Positions 40,087 to 48,792 of a stretch of DNA of 58,756 bases are shown piece after piece. The notes under the pieces were generated by a model that saw only the letters and a list, made by a program, of their open reading frames with translations, had not been told where the DNA came from and did no database searches. Source of the DNA: Candidatus Daviesbacteria bacterium RIFCSPLOWO2_01_FULL_39_23 (GTDB taxonomy: Bacteria; Patescibacteriota; Microgenomatia; Daviesbacterales; UBA10151); NCBI GenBank assembly GCA_001776935.1, contig MFDN01000011.1:1-58756 (forward strand). Direction: 5' to 3'. Numbering within the stretch: the stretch's first letter is position 1; the number at the start of each line of letters is the position of its first letter. A program made the translations under genes and the position numbers.

Positions 40087-40758
40087 ATGCTTAAATTCAA
40101 GCCATATCTAAAGCTTCTGGCCATTATGCCCTTTGCTTTTGGTTTTCTTCCCGGAACAGTCAATAATAACGATATAGCCACTCCGGCTGAAAGCAGATAT
40201 ATACTCACCCGCAAAGAGATGTCTTTAGATAACCGTTACCCGAACAGCTTTGTTAATGATGTTTTCAAAAAAAACATTCTGTTAAATCTTGCCTATGCCA
40301 GCGGTAAAGTATCCTCAGTCAAAGATATTGTTTGGGAGGAAATTACAAAACCTTTCCAGTTTGAGTTTAGCCTTGAGCCAAGTAAAACTTTCGCATTCCA
40401 CCAGGATGTTGCCGAAAAATACCGGGAAAGCCTGGTTAAAACCACCAACGCTCATTTTAATGCTCTTGAGGGCTTTAAAACTGACGGGTATTTATTCGGA
40501 GATGGTGTTTGTCATTTAGCTTCTTTAATTAATCAGGCTGCGCAGGAAGCAGGACTTACTGTGGAAGCACCGGTAAACCATGATTTTGCACAAATCCCTG
40601 ATATCCCTAAAAACTATGGCGTTTCCATTTATTATACTCCCGGAGCATCAGGATCCAACAGCCGCCAAAACCTTTATATCACAAACAACAAAGGTAACCC
40701 CGTAACTTTCAAGTTTGCATACTTAAACAATAAGGTGAGCGTTGAAATAGTGCAGTAA
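40087..40758 (+). CDS. VanW-like secreted protein
   Basis: 223 residues with a hydrophobic N-terminus. The end matches the VanW domain plan: GDGVCHLASLINQAAQEAGL, then NHDFAQIP and the beta strands NLYITNNKGNPVTFKFAYLNNKVSVEIV. VanW proteins are wall-associated in Gram-positives with unknown chemistry. The match is clear only in the second half. Confidence 0.65.
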   Translation: MLKFKPYLKLLAIMPFAFGFLPGTVNNNDIATPAESRYILTRKEMSLDNRYPNSFVNDVFKKNILLNLAYASGKVSSVKDIVWEEITKPFQFEFSLEPSKTFAFHQDVAEKYRESLVKTTNAHFNALEGFKTDGYLFGDGVCHLASLINQAAQEAGLTVEAPVNHDFAQIPDIPKNYGVSIYYTPGASGSNSRQNLYITNNKGNPVTFKFAYLNNKVSVEIVQ

Positions 40759-40777
40759 GAAGCCTTAATATGTATAC

Positions 40778-42094
40778 ATGCCGCAAAGCCTGCATGATGA
40801 ACACCACGATCACCAAACCTTAAAATTTCCGGATGGATTTTTATGGGGATCAGCTACCTCTGCCCATCAGGTTGAAGGCAATAACAAAAATAACGACTGG
40901 TGGGAGTGGGAACAAAATCATCAGCCTCCCCATTTACGCTCAGGGCAGGCCTGTGATCAATACAACCGATACGCTGAAGATTTTGATTTGATAAAAAATT
41001 TAAACCACAATGCCCACAGACTTTCTATTGAATGGTCGCGGATAGAACCTAAAGAAGGCGAATTTGATCCTTTAGAAATCGAACATTATAAAAAAGTCTT
41101 AAAAGCCTTAAAAGACAGAGGGATTACTGTCATGCTTACTCTTTGGCATGTCACTTTACCCAAATGGGTGGCTGACCGCGGAGGGTGGGAAAACGGAAAA
41201 ACTCCCGCGTATTTTGAGCGCTTTATCAGAAAAATTGTTCCGGAAATCGGCGAATATGTTGATTTATGGATCACCTTAAATGAGCCGGGGGTTTATATTT
41301 ACGAAACATACATAGCAAGAGTCTGGCCACATTCCAAAAAGAGCTGGTTTGGGCAAGTCAAGACATTCCTGAACTTAACATCTGCCCACAAAAGAGTCTA
41401 TAAATATTTGCATTCTTTATTTCCTGCAGGAAAACCTGTTGGCATTGCCAATAATATTTTGTCATTTGAGTCGTATCATAAACATTCAATTAAAGAACAA
41501 CTGGCGGTTTTTTTTAGCGATCTTTTTTCAAACCATTTATTCTACTTTGCAACCCGCGGCACGCACGATTTTTTGGGGATTAACTATTATTTTCATATCC
41601 GTATTAAAGGTGACGGTCTTATCCCTCACGCGCAAGGCGTCATACAACAGCTTCACGATGCTTCTGATTTAGGATGGGAACTGTTTCCGGAAGGAATTTT
41701 TGAAGTGCTGACTGATTTTGCGGATGGCCTACCCATTTATATCACCGAATGCGGAATTGCCTCCACAAACGATGACAGAAGAAATCGCTTTTTAATCGCC
41801 TATCTTCAGGAAGTTGCACGGGCGATCAAATCCGGCGTCAATGTCAGGGGATTTTTTTACTGGTCTTTGATTGATAATTTCGAATGGCACATGGGCTTTG
41901 AATTCCGATTCGGCCTCATAGAAATTAAATCTCAAACGCTTGAGCGCCGAATCAGACCCTCTGCTCTTGTGTATACTGATATCATTCAGCATAATGGCAT
42001 TCCCCACTCGCTTCTTAGATTTATCGGGCATACAGTACAGGCAGGAGAAGTCCTGGAGAAAAGGTATAAAGAAATAGAAAAGGAGATAAAATAG
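40778..42094 (+). CDS. family 1 glycoside hydrolase (beta-glucosidase-like)
   Basis: 438 residues, full length for GH1. N-terminal motif FLWGSATSAHQVEGN, acid/base glutamate in TLNEPGVY and nucleophile glutamate in YITECGIA, followed by FFYWSLIDNFEWHMGF. No signal peptide, so it acts in the cytoplasm on imported glycosides. It reads 19 bases after the VanW-like gene and six bases before an EamA transporter. Confidence 0.95.
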   Translation: MPQSLHDEHHDHQTLKFPDGFLWGSATSAHQVEGNNKNNDWWEWEQNHQPPHLRSGQACDQYNRYAEDFDLIKNLNHNAHRLSIEWSRIEPKEGEFDPLEIEHYKKVLKALKDRGITVMLTLWHVTLPKWVADRGGWENGKTPAYFERFIRKIVPEIGEYVDLWITLNEPGVYIYETYIARVWPHSKKSWFGQVKTFLNLTSAHKRVYKYLHSLFPAGKPVGIANNILSFESYHKHSIKEQLAVFFSDLFSNHLFYFATRGTHDFLGINYYFHIRIKGDGLIPHAQGVIQQLHDASDLGWELFPEGIFEVLTDFADGLPIYITECGIASTNDDRRNRFLIAYLQEVARAIKSGVNVRGFFYWSLIDNFEWHMGFEFRFGLIEIKSQTLERRIRPSALVYTDIIQHNGIPHSLLRFIGHTVQAGEVLEKRYKEIEKEIK

Positions 42095-42099
42095 CTGCT

Positions 42100-42999
42100 A
42101 TGAATCATTTAGCTTTTACCCTAGCCGCTTATTTTTTCAATGCCCTCTCCATTTTAGCCAATAAATTTTTACTTAAAAGCACGATCCCAAACCCTTTAAT
42201 TTATACTTTTTATATCAGCTTTATTTCGTTAATTGCACTCTTTGCCCTGCCTTTTACAAAAATCCCATCCCTTGAAGTGTTTATACTGGCATCTTTATCC
42301 ACCCTTCTTTGGACCTTTGGAGCATATTTTATGTTTAAAGCTTTAAAAGCAGGTCAGGTTTCAAGAGTGATTCCAATAATCGGCACCATTGTTCCTATGA
42401 TTTTATTGACCTTTGCCTCCGGCACCAACGCTTTAACCAACACACAAACAGCTGCTATTGCGATCCTGATTGCAGGGGTGTTTTTTTTAACCTCATCAAA
42501 TTGGAAGGGCAAAATAATAAAGCGCGAAATCACATTTGAATTTTTGGCAGCAGCCGGTTTTGCATCTTCTTATATTATTTTAAGGCAAGCGTATCAAAGT
42601 CTGGACTTTTTATCTGTGCTGGCCTGGTCAAGACTGATACTTCTTCCCTTTTGCCTTTTCGTAATTGCCATTCCTTCATTAAGAACTAAAATTATCACCT
42701 CTCATGGCTTAAAAATTGATTTTTTCTCTCAGATTGGCTTTATTTTTTTGGGAGGGCAAGCAGCAGGCATATTCTCAGAACTTTTAATCCGCTACTCCAT
42801 AACTCTAGCAAACCCGGCTTTAGTGAATTCTTTGCAGGGCACCCAGTATATAATACTATTTGTTTTCGGCATAATTTTATCCAAGAAATACCCTGATATT
42901 TTTAAAGAAAAGTATACTTTTGCAGTTTTAATCTCCAAGCTGATAGGCATAATTTTGATCGGAACAGGGCTTTTCCTGCTTGCGTTCTCCCGTATTTAA
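42100..42999 (+). CDS. EamA/DMT-family transporter
   Basis: 299 residues, ten membrane segments in two EamA halves. Motifs such as AYFMFKALKAGQVSRVIPI and FGIILSKKYPDIF are usual for the drug/metabolite transporter superfamily. Substrate unknown; the GH1 neighbour suggests a sugar-related role, which is weak inference. Confidence 0.88.
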   Translation: MNHLAFTLAAYFFNALSILANKFLLKSTIPNPLIYTFYISFISLIALFALPFTKIPSLEVFILASLSTLLWTFGAYFMFKALKAGQVSRVIPIIGTIVPMILLTFASGTNALTNTQTAAIAILIAGVFFLTSSNWKGKIIKREITFEFLAAAGFASSYIILRQAYQSLDFLSVLAWSRLILLPFCLFVIAIPSLRTKIITSHGLKIDFFSQIGFIFLGGQAAGIFSELLIRYSITLANPALVNSLQGTQYIILFVFGIILSKKYPDIFKEKYTFAVLISKLIGIILIGTGLFLLAFSRI

Positions 43000-43078
43000 A
43001 ACTCCCTCTTGTAGCCCTGTGAAAAATCTTTTAGAATGCGGCTACGATACTTTTTCTGTCCAAGAAGCTAAAAAGCTT

Positions 43079-45340
43079 ATGCCCAAAGGACAAAACAAAA
43101 AAGCCAGCCTAAAATCTTCTTACTCTTCAACAGTTCTCCTTTTGGTTAAATTTATATTAATTACAATAGGCAAAGTCCCGCTTTTAGCTATTAGCTATTC
43201 GCTATTAGCTATTCGCAGGATCCTGAGTGCTAAATTTCCAACCAATCGCTTATCACATATCACTTATCACTTCTTACAAAGAAACCGTACCCGCGGCCGG
43301 CCAAAAAAAATGCGCATCAGCAGGAAAACCAAAGCCGTAATCGGCCTGTCTTTATTACTGACCTTTTTTCTAACCTACACTTTCTTTCTGTTAACAGCAG
43401 CATATGAACTTCCCACCCCTACAAGACTTGTTTCTTCCCGCCATCCCTTAACAACGGAATTTTACGATAGAAACGGCAAACTGCTTTACAGGCTCTACGA
43501 CGGATCCAATCGCAGCCTGGTACAGCTTTCAGAAGTCCCCCAGAATTTAATCAATGCCACTATTGCTGTTGAGGATCAAAATTTCTACCGACATCCGGGA
43601 ATAGATCCTTTGGCAATCGGCCGCGCAATTTACAATAACTTCACAAAAAACACTAAAGAAGGCGCTTCAACAATCACGCAACAGCTTATTAAAAACTCCC
43701 TTCTAACTCCGGAAAGAACCTACAGCCGCAAAACGAAAGAAATAATCCTGGCGCTGTGGGCAGATTTTATCTATCCAAAAGAGAAAATTCTGCAAATGTA
43801 TTTTAACGAGGCTCCTTACGGCGGATCTTTGTTGGGGGTAGCGGCAGCTGCACAAACTTATTTTGGCAAATCTCCTGCTGAACTGAATTTGGCAGAGAGC
43901 GCTTACCTGGCCGGACTTCCTGTTTCCCCCACCCAGTTTTCGCCGTACGGCGAAAATCCCCAGCTTGGGAAGCTTAGGCAAAAGGATGTTTTGGAAAAAA
44001 TGATGAAACTGGGATTTATCACTAAAGCTGTTGCCCAGGAGGCCTATGCTTGGGACCTAAAAATTAAGCCTCTTGTTTCTGAAATCCGCGCCCCGCATTT
44101 TGTTATGTACGCAAGAAATTTACTCGCGCAAAAATACGGCGAAAGAATTGTATCTCAGGGCGGCTTAAAAGTCTACACAACTGTAGATTTACCTCTGCAG
44201 GAAAGGATTGAAGAAATTGTTAAAGAAGAGGTGGAAAAAATTGCCTCTTTAAACGTTCAAAACGGTGCGGCAATAGTTACGGATAAAAACGGCCAGATAC
44301 TTGCGATGTCCGGTTCAAAAGATTATCGCGCCCAAGGCTTTGGCAACTATAACGTAACGATTGCCCTGCGTCAGCCCGGATCGGCCATTAAAGTTGTCAC
44401 CTATGCCACCGCCTTCAAAAAAGGTTTCTCCCCGGCAAATACGGTTTTAGATACGCCTGTATCTTTTGGCGACGGAGCAGGCACTTACTCTCCTGTCAAC
44501 TACGATGGCAGATTTCACGGACCGGTTTCTGTCCGAACCGCGCTGGCCGCCTCCTACAACATACCTGCAGTAAGACTTGCAGCCACTTTGGGGGTGGATG
44601 AAATTATAAAAACTGCAAAAGATATGGGCATAAGCACATTCAACCAGCGCGAAAAGTACGGGTTATCCTTAACTCTGGGGGCGGCTGAAGTTAAGATGAT
44701 CGATATGATCTCTGTATACGGCACTTTGGCAAATCTTGGGGTAAAAATGTATCCAACACCTTTTTTAAAAGTGGTTGACTCAAACGGAAACATCCTGGAA
44801 GAATTCCGCCAGGAGGGCACACAGGTCTTAGACAAAGAAATCGCCTACCTTTTGACCGATATATTAAAAGATAATAAAGCCCGCACCCCTGCCTTTGGAC
44901 CAAATTCACTTCTTAATATACCGGGCTTTGAAGTAGCTGTTAAAACAGGCACCGCTGATTGGAAAACAGATAATTCGATATACGGTTACACTCCAAAATA
45001 TGTAGCGGGCGCCTGGGTGGGCAATCCGGATAATTCTCCTATGAAGCCTGCTTTAACCTCCGGAGTCACCGGAGCGGCGCCTATTTGGAATAAGATTATG
45101 CATTTGCTTTTGGACAACACAAAACCTTTGGCTTTTGAAAGGCCGACGGGAATTTCAGAAGCAACCATTGACGGAAGAAAGGATTTAACTATTACCGGCG
45201 TAATCCCCAAATCTTTAGTCAGAGTAAGAAAAAATGAAGACAAAATGGTTTTTTCCGATACCTTTTCCTCTTATGCCGCCCCTTCCAGCCAGCCTGATTT
45301 TCCAGACAGCCAGGCCACCCTGCCCCAACCCAATCTTTAG
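43079..45340 (+). CDS. bifunctional penicillin-binding protein 1A
   Basis: About 753 residues if started at MPKGQNKK; a TTG frame from 42980 and a start at 43310 (MRISRKTK) are also open. The GT51 glycosyltransferase motifs are EDQNFYRHPGID, GASTITQQLIKN and FNEAPYGG. The transpeptidase has serine in GSAIKV, SYN and KTGTAD. Upstream of the main membrane segment (about 43320-43400), the N-terminal part contains short word repeats (about 43183-43220 and 43248-43275) read as LLAISYSLLAIRR and LSHITYHFL. Synthesises and cross-links peptidoglycan. Confidence 0.93.
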   Translation: MPKGQNKKASLKSSYSSTVLLLVKFILITIGKVPLLAISYSLLAIRRILSAKFPTNRLSHITYHFLQRNRTRGRPKKMRISRKTKAVIGLSLLLTFFLTYTFFLLTAAYELPTPTRLVSSRHPLTTEFYDRNGKLLYRLYDGSNRSLVQLSEVPQNLINATIAVEDQNFYRHPGIDPLAIGRAIYNNFTKNTKEGASTITQQLIKNSLLTPERTYSRKTKEIILALWADFIYPKEKILQMYFNEAPYGGSLLGVAAAAQTYFGKSPAELNLAESAYLAGLPVSPTQFSPYGENPQLGKLRQKDVLEKMMKLGFITKAVAQEAYAWDLKIKPLVSEIRAPHFVMYARNLLAQKYGERIVSQGGLKVYTTVDLPLQERIEEIVKEEVEKIASLNVQNGAAIVTDKNGQILAMSGSKDYRAQGFGNYNVTIALRQPGSAIKVVTYATAFKKGFSPANTVLDTPVSFGDGAGTYSPVNYDGRFHGPVSVRTALAASYNIPAVRLAATLGVDEIIKTAKDMGISTFNQREKYGLSLTLGAAEVKMIDMISVYGTLANLGVKMYPTPFLKVVDSNGNILEEFRQEGTQVLDKEIAYLLTDILKDNKARTPAFGPNSLLNIPGFEVAVKTGTADWKTDNSIYGYTPKYVAGAWVGNPDNSPMKPALTSGVTGAAPIWNKIMHLLLDNTKPLAFERPTGISEATIDGRKDLTITGVIPKSLVRVRKNEDKMVFSDTFSSYAAPSSQPDFPDSQATLPQPNL

Positions 45341-46395
45341 ACCATGCGATAACGAATACTTCGGGCCAACCCCATTCTTTCGATTTTCTTTAGCTTAAGA
45401 AGCTTTGAAAGGGTCTGGCGGACTGTGGCATAAGCTACATGGGTTTTTTTGGCTATTTCCAAAGGTGCAGCCTCATCAACTTCCTGCAGGTATTGCCACA
45501 CCAGTAGCTGTTTCTTAGACAAAATATCCTCTATATTTTCCTGTAACATCAAACTAATAGCTTCTTTAGATTGAGCCAAAATAATATCCAGGAAAAATTC
45601 GAGCCAGGACACAATATTTCCCGTTCCATTTTTAAAGGTTTTTTGGCTTTTTCTTAGAGCCAGATAATATTCGCCTTTTTTATCTTCAATTAATTTCTCA
45701 TGGGAAACATAAGGCATATACAAATAGCCTGCCTGAAGAAGCATTAAATTAGTTAGAATCCTGGACAATCTGCCATTGCCGTCTTTAAAAGGGTGGATAT
45801 TTAAAAATTCCACCAAAAAATTACCTGTAATAAGCAAAGAGTGGGTTTTTTTGTTTTCCAAAGCATCTTTGGTCCATTCAGAGAGTTCCAGCATCTGTTT
45901 AGGAGTTAAATAGGCAGGGGTTGTATCAAAGATTACCCCAATTCTCCTGCCGGAAACATCAACCATCTCCACTTTGTTATCGGTACTTTTGTATTTACCT
46001 CTATGGTCCTGATCTTTTTGTACATACTTTAAAAGCTCCTGATGCAAATGTTTTATGGAATTTTCGGAAAACCTGATATGTTCCCAGCTGTCAAAAATTA
46101 TCTGCAGGAGTTCGAAATACCCTTTAACGTCCTGTTTTTCTCTATCGGCAAATTTTTGCATGACAATACCCCTCATCAAACCCTCCACCTCTTCATCGGT
46201 AAGCCTGGCGCCTTCAATTCTGGTGGAAGCGCCTGTGGAAGTTATTAATACTGATCTTTTAAGCCTGCCTAAAAGCTGTGGATTTAATTTGGCTCCGGCT
46301 GCAAAACGGCCCTTTAACTCGTCAATCTCAGCAATCTTAAGGTAAATATGCCCGGGCAGTTGCGCTATTCTTTTATCGAATTTATTTATTGCCAT
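45337..46395 (-). CDS. Fic-domain protein with C-terminal winged helix
   Basis: 352 residues. The Fic motif is HPFKDGNGRLSR, and the N-terminal inhibitory-type helix motif is STRIEGARLTDEEV. The C-terminus (LEIAKKTHVAYATVRQTLSKLLKL) is a winged helix. Fic enzymes transfer AMP to proteins, and this layout is of the self-inhibited kind. Convergent with PBP1A; they overlap by four bases. Confidence 0.92.
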   Translation of the reverse strand: MAINKFDKRIAQLPGHIYLKIAEIDELKGRFAAGAKLNPQLLGRLKRSVLITSTGASTRIEGARLTDEEVEGLMRGIVMQKFADREKQDVKGYFELLQIIFDSWEHIRFSENSIKHLHQELLKYVQKDQDHRGKYKSTDNKVEMVDVSGRRIGVIFDTTPAYLTPKQMLELSEWTKDALENKKTHSLLITGNFLVEFLNIHPFKDGNGRLSRILTNLMLLQAGYLYMPYVSHEKLIEDKKGEYYLALRKSQKTFKNGTGNIVSWLEFFLDIILAQSKEAISLMLQENIEDILSKKQLLVWQYLQEVDEAAPLEIAKKTHVAYATVRQTLSKLLKLKKIERMGLARSIRYRMV

Positions 46396-46407
46396 AATTT
46401 GTGATAA

Positions 46408-46446
46408 TTTAACTATAACGGATTATAGCGGATTATAGCGGATTTA
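46408..46446 (-). promoter_or_regulatory. iterated CGGATTATAG repeats upstream of the Fic gene
   Basis: A 10-base unit, CGGATTATAG, is repeated at 46420-46439 and followed by a partial CGGATTTA; a related TAACTATAA precedes. The repeats end about 25 bases before the Fic ATG, where the C-terminal winged helix of Fic, or another regulator, could bind. Confidence 0.45.
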
Positions 46447-46459
46447 ACAAGTGGCAGGA

Positions 46460-46612
46460 TTACAATTTACCTTTTGCTGCTTTCATGCGTCTTAACATCT
46501 CCAGTCCAAGCTCAACATCTTTTAAATCTTCTTCATCTTCTCGTCTCCTGGTTGTTTCCTGTAAAGCCCGTAAAGAATCCTTGATTGGCACTTCTGCCCG
46601 AGGCTCACCCAT
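46460..46612 (-). CDS. small charged protein, 50 residues
   Basis: Encodes MGEPRAEVPIKDSLRAL, a charged middle with RRREDEEDLKD, and LEMLRRMKAAKGKL at the end; helical and very charged, no family recognised. It reads on the same strand, 17 bases after the PIN toxin gene, so it may be a third gene of that operon. Confidence 0.5.
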   Translation of the reverse strand: MGEPRAEVPIKDSLRALQETTRRREDEEDLKDVELGLEMLRRMKAAKGKL

Positions 46613-46629
46613 ATCTTTATTGTAGCACT

Positions 46630-47058
46630 TTAGGCTTGAAGAAGATCTTTCGGGGTTTTAAAACCCTTGTTTTGATAAAAGGTATCAAAGCTTAAAATGT
46701 AATCTGCTTTGTGTTGTCTGGCCAGAGCGACAATCAGACAATCAAAAGGAGTATTATGTCTGGAAGCTTTAGGATCAAAATAGTTAGTTGAATCCATAAA
46801 TTCTTCCTGAGATACTCCTATAACCAATAAATCAGGGTCTTTATATTGTTGTAATAGATCATTAGCTAGATGAGGATTACTATAACGCCTTTGAATTGCA
46901 GTGGCAGCTTCAACCAAAGCAGAGACAGGAAACAGGACTTTTGCCTCATTACTGATTAGCTTTTGAGTAATTTTTAAGGCAGACACGTGATTAAGATCAT
47001 TTTCCATTATCTGAGAAATTAAGAAATCAGCATCGCAGATATAGATCTGATTAGTCAT
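46630..47058 (-). CDS. vapC: PIN-domain toxin, VapC-like
   Basis: 142 residues. PIN acidic residues appear in ICDADFL, ALVEAATAI and PFDCLIVALA, then SFDTFYQNKGFKTPKDLL. It is a close relative of the toxin at 23078-23500 but is preceded by a ribbon-helix-helix antitoxin in place of a Phd-type one. Its ATG overlaps the antitoxin stop by four bases. Confidence 0.85.
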   Translation of the reverse strand: MTNQIYICDADFLISQIMENDLNHVSALKITQKLISNEAKVLFPVSALVEAATAIQRRYSNPHLANDLLQQYKDPDLLVIGVSQEEFMDSTNYFDPKASRHNTPFDCLIVALARQHKADYILSFDTFYQNKGFKTPKDLLQA

Positions 47059-47327
47059 TTTTTGTTATCCCACTCCTGCCACATCTTATCTATCTCTGTT
47101 AAGGCACTGGTCCGGGGTAGTTTACCAGTCTGATATTTTTTACCCAACTGGACCAACTTAAGTAGAGACTCCGCAGAAAGCGCCTTTTGAGAGCTGCCAG
47201 TTCCCAATCCTGCCTCAAGCGCAGTCCTGATTACCTCAGCCTGGCTAGTACCTTCACTTTTAGCGATCTTTTTTATCTTATCTTTTATATACGGCGATAG
47301 ATACATCATAGTCTTTTGCATTTGCAT
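47055..47327 (-). CDS. vapB: ribbon-helix-helix antitoxin
   Basis: 90 residues. N-terminus MMYLSPYIKDKIKKIAKSEG followed by SQAEVIRTALEAGLG is the CopG/RHH fold, which binds operator DNA as a dimer; the acidic tail should bind the PIN toxin. A TATAAT ends nine bases before the ATG. Confidence 0.82.
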   Translation of the reverse strand: MQMQKTMMYLSPYIKDKIKKIAKSEGTSQAEVIRTALEAGLGTGSSQKALSAESLLKLVQLGKKYQTGKLPRTSALTEIDKMWQEWDNKK

Positions 47328-47329
47328 GG

Positions 47330-47375
47330 TAGTGTAATTATAACACTAATGCTATATATGTCAACTATATATAGC
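47330..47375 (-). promoter_or_regulatory. promoter and operator of the RHH/PIN operon
   Basis: On the minus strand TTGACA (47359-47364) and TATAAT (47337-47342), spacer 16. The -10 box is centred in the inverted repeat TAGTGT/ACACTA (47330-47348), and the -35 lies in the loop of GCTATATAT/ATATATAGC (47351-47375). Both are fit for RHH binding. Confidence 0.65.
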
Positions 47376-47423
47376 ACTACACCATCCCCCAGCTCAATCG
47401 ATAAATACTGCTATAATCAATTT

Positions 47424-48074
47424 ATGTCCGAAATAAGAAACGAATCATCTTTAGTTCGTATTCTAAAGACTGTAAAAATAAGGTTGTTTCGCCAACAACT
47501 TGCAGGCAGTCTTACAGAACAAAATTACAACGGTCCCAAAATTGAAACTGATCCTGTGAAACTGGAAGATTTTATTGGTCAAGGACTTAACCTTATTAAA
47601 CATAGGCAATATAAAGCAGCTTCAAATTATTTTAGAAACGAAGAAATGGCAAGATCTCTTGGCGTAGCATATGACCCGACTCCTTTAACATTTGAACCAG
47701 AGGATTTATCTCCTGAAGAACAATTAACTAAACTTATTAATGATATTGCCAACTATTCTCACGAGGAACCTATTACAATAGGAAATTTCAGTCCTCACGC
47801 CCTTCCTGCCCGGTTACTAAACAGTCCAGGTTTTCAATCTATAATGAGCAGAATTGACCCTAATATTGCCTTAATAGGAGCTGAGGAATGGACTCACACT
47901 CTTCAAAATACAGTAAAGAAACCCTTAGCAGGGTATGAAAATGAGGAAATTGATGTTGCAGCCTATTTTCACAAAAAGGACGTACCTCTTACCCCTGAAT
48001 TTTCGGGCCGTTATCAACGCGGCCGATATTTATCCAATCCAGGCAATACCACACAAAATGCAAATGGAATGTAA
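47424..48074 (+). CDS. hypothetical protein, 216 residues
   Basis: Starts MSEIRNES, six bases after TATAAT (47412-47417), which excludes the longer frame from 47316. No membrane segment. It has helical, charged parts and a Gly/Asn-rich tail. No family recognised. Divergent from the RHH/PIN operon and convergent with the ASCH gene; the two stop codons are adjacent. Confidence 0.6.
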   Translation: MSEIRNESSLVRILKTVKIRLFRQQLAGSLTEQNYNGPKIETDPVKLEDFIGQGLNLIKHRQYKAASNYFRNEEMARSLGVAYDPTPLTFEPEDLSPEEQLTKLINDIANYSHEEPITIGNFSPHALPARLLNSPGFQSIMSRIDPNIALIGAEEWTHTLQNTVKKPLAGYENEEIDVAAYFHKKDVPLTPEFSGRYQRGRYLSNPGNTTQNANGM

Positions 48075-48476
48075 TTAATTGGCATCTAATACTACCCAGC
48101 CCCGCAAATCTTTTTTCTTGATTCTCACAGGAGAAGTTATGAAGCGCTCTGATCCGCCTATAAAAATTAAAGTGCCGTAACGGGCATTTGCTGCTTTTTT
48201 CCAGTAGTCATCCTCTACTGCCAGCCCATCTCCGTATCTTTTTTTTATATCATCCAAATCATTTTGATCAAGACCGTCAAAAAAGATCACTTTTTTTACC
48301 CGGAATTGGCCAATTATGTCTTTGCCGGAAGGTTTTATATAGACCAAATCTTTAGGAGATACCATCCCAAATGGAGGATTTTTAGCATGAGAAAAACGGG
48401 ATTCAATAGATTTTCTACCGGAAAGTATTTGCTCCCCTGTCTCCCCCTTAAAAATAGCAAGATGTTTTTTCATCAC
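48075..48476 (-). CDS. ASCH/PUA-like domain protein
   Basis: 133 residues. HLAIFKGETGEQILSGRKSIESRF and DLVYIKPSGKDIIGQF follow the ASCH fold, which resembles PUA and is thought to bind RNA or nucleosides. Function unknown. Divergent from secE. Confidence 0.75.
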   Translation of the reverse strand: MMKKHLAIFKGETGEQILSGRKSIESRFSHAKNPPFGMVSPKDLVYIKPSGKDIIGQFRVKKVIFFDGLDQNDLDDIKKRYGDGLAVEDDYWKKAANARYGTLIFIGGSERFITSPVRIKKKDLRGWVVLDAN

Positions 48477-48514
48477 TTTATACCTATTGAATTATATCAC
48501 TGCCTTTGCTATAC

Positions 48515-48566
48515 TTGACAAAAGTCCTCTAAATTTAGAGGATTTTTTTAGAGAACTTTTTATAAT
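48515..48566 (+). promoter_or_regulatory. secE upstream region: palindrome with T-run and -10 box
   Basis: TTGACA (48515-48520) is followed by an 18-base palindrome with arms TCCTCTAAA and TTTAGAGGA (48525-48542) and a run of T, then TATAAT (48561-48566) and secE at 48598. The palindrome plus T-run looks like a short terminator or an operator; both neighbouring genes read away from here, so it may attenuate secE. Confidence 0.45.
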
Positions 48567-48597
48567 CGATTAGATTACAGTCTTTCGAAGAAAGTAT

Positions 48598-48792
48598 ATG
48601 GGTAAAGCGATAAGCTTTTTAATGGAGGTTAAGGAAGAATTAGGAAAAGTTGCCTGGCCAAGCCGGGAACAAACCATACGCTATACTATTTTGGTAATAC
48701 TTGTGGCTGTAGCGGTTGGACTATTCCTGGGAGGATTAGATTATATCTTAACTGCCTTTACAGCTTTTCTTTTAAACAGTTATGGACGATAA
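48598..48792 (+). CDS. secE: preprotein translocase subunit SecE
   Basis: 64 residues. Conserved cytoplasmic helix EVKEELGKVAWPSREQTI and one membrane segment (about 27-58) identify single-span SecE. It overlaps nusG by 11 bases. In most bacteria rpmG and tRNA-Trp are directly upstream. Confidence 0.95.
   Translation: MGKAISFLMEVKEELGKVAWPSREQTIRYTILVILVAVAVGLFLGGLDYILTAFTAFLLNSYGR

Noticed and set aside
43019-43078. GTG start of PBP1A at 43019
   Set aside because: In frame (VKNLLECGYDTFSVQEA), but no ribosome binding site or promoter fits; left as an alternative only.
47316-47423. N-terminal extension of the gene at 47424
   Set aside because: It overlaps the divergent RHH promoter and operator, and a TATAAT box stands six bases before the later ATG.
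38473-48597. Attachment-site repeat of tRNA-Trp near secE
   Set aside because: I looked for the tRNA-Trp 3' half (GGGTTCGATTCC and CGCCCCT) before secE and did not find it.
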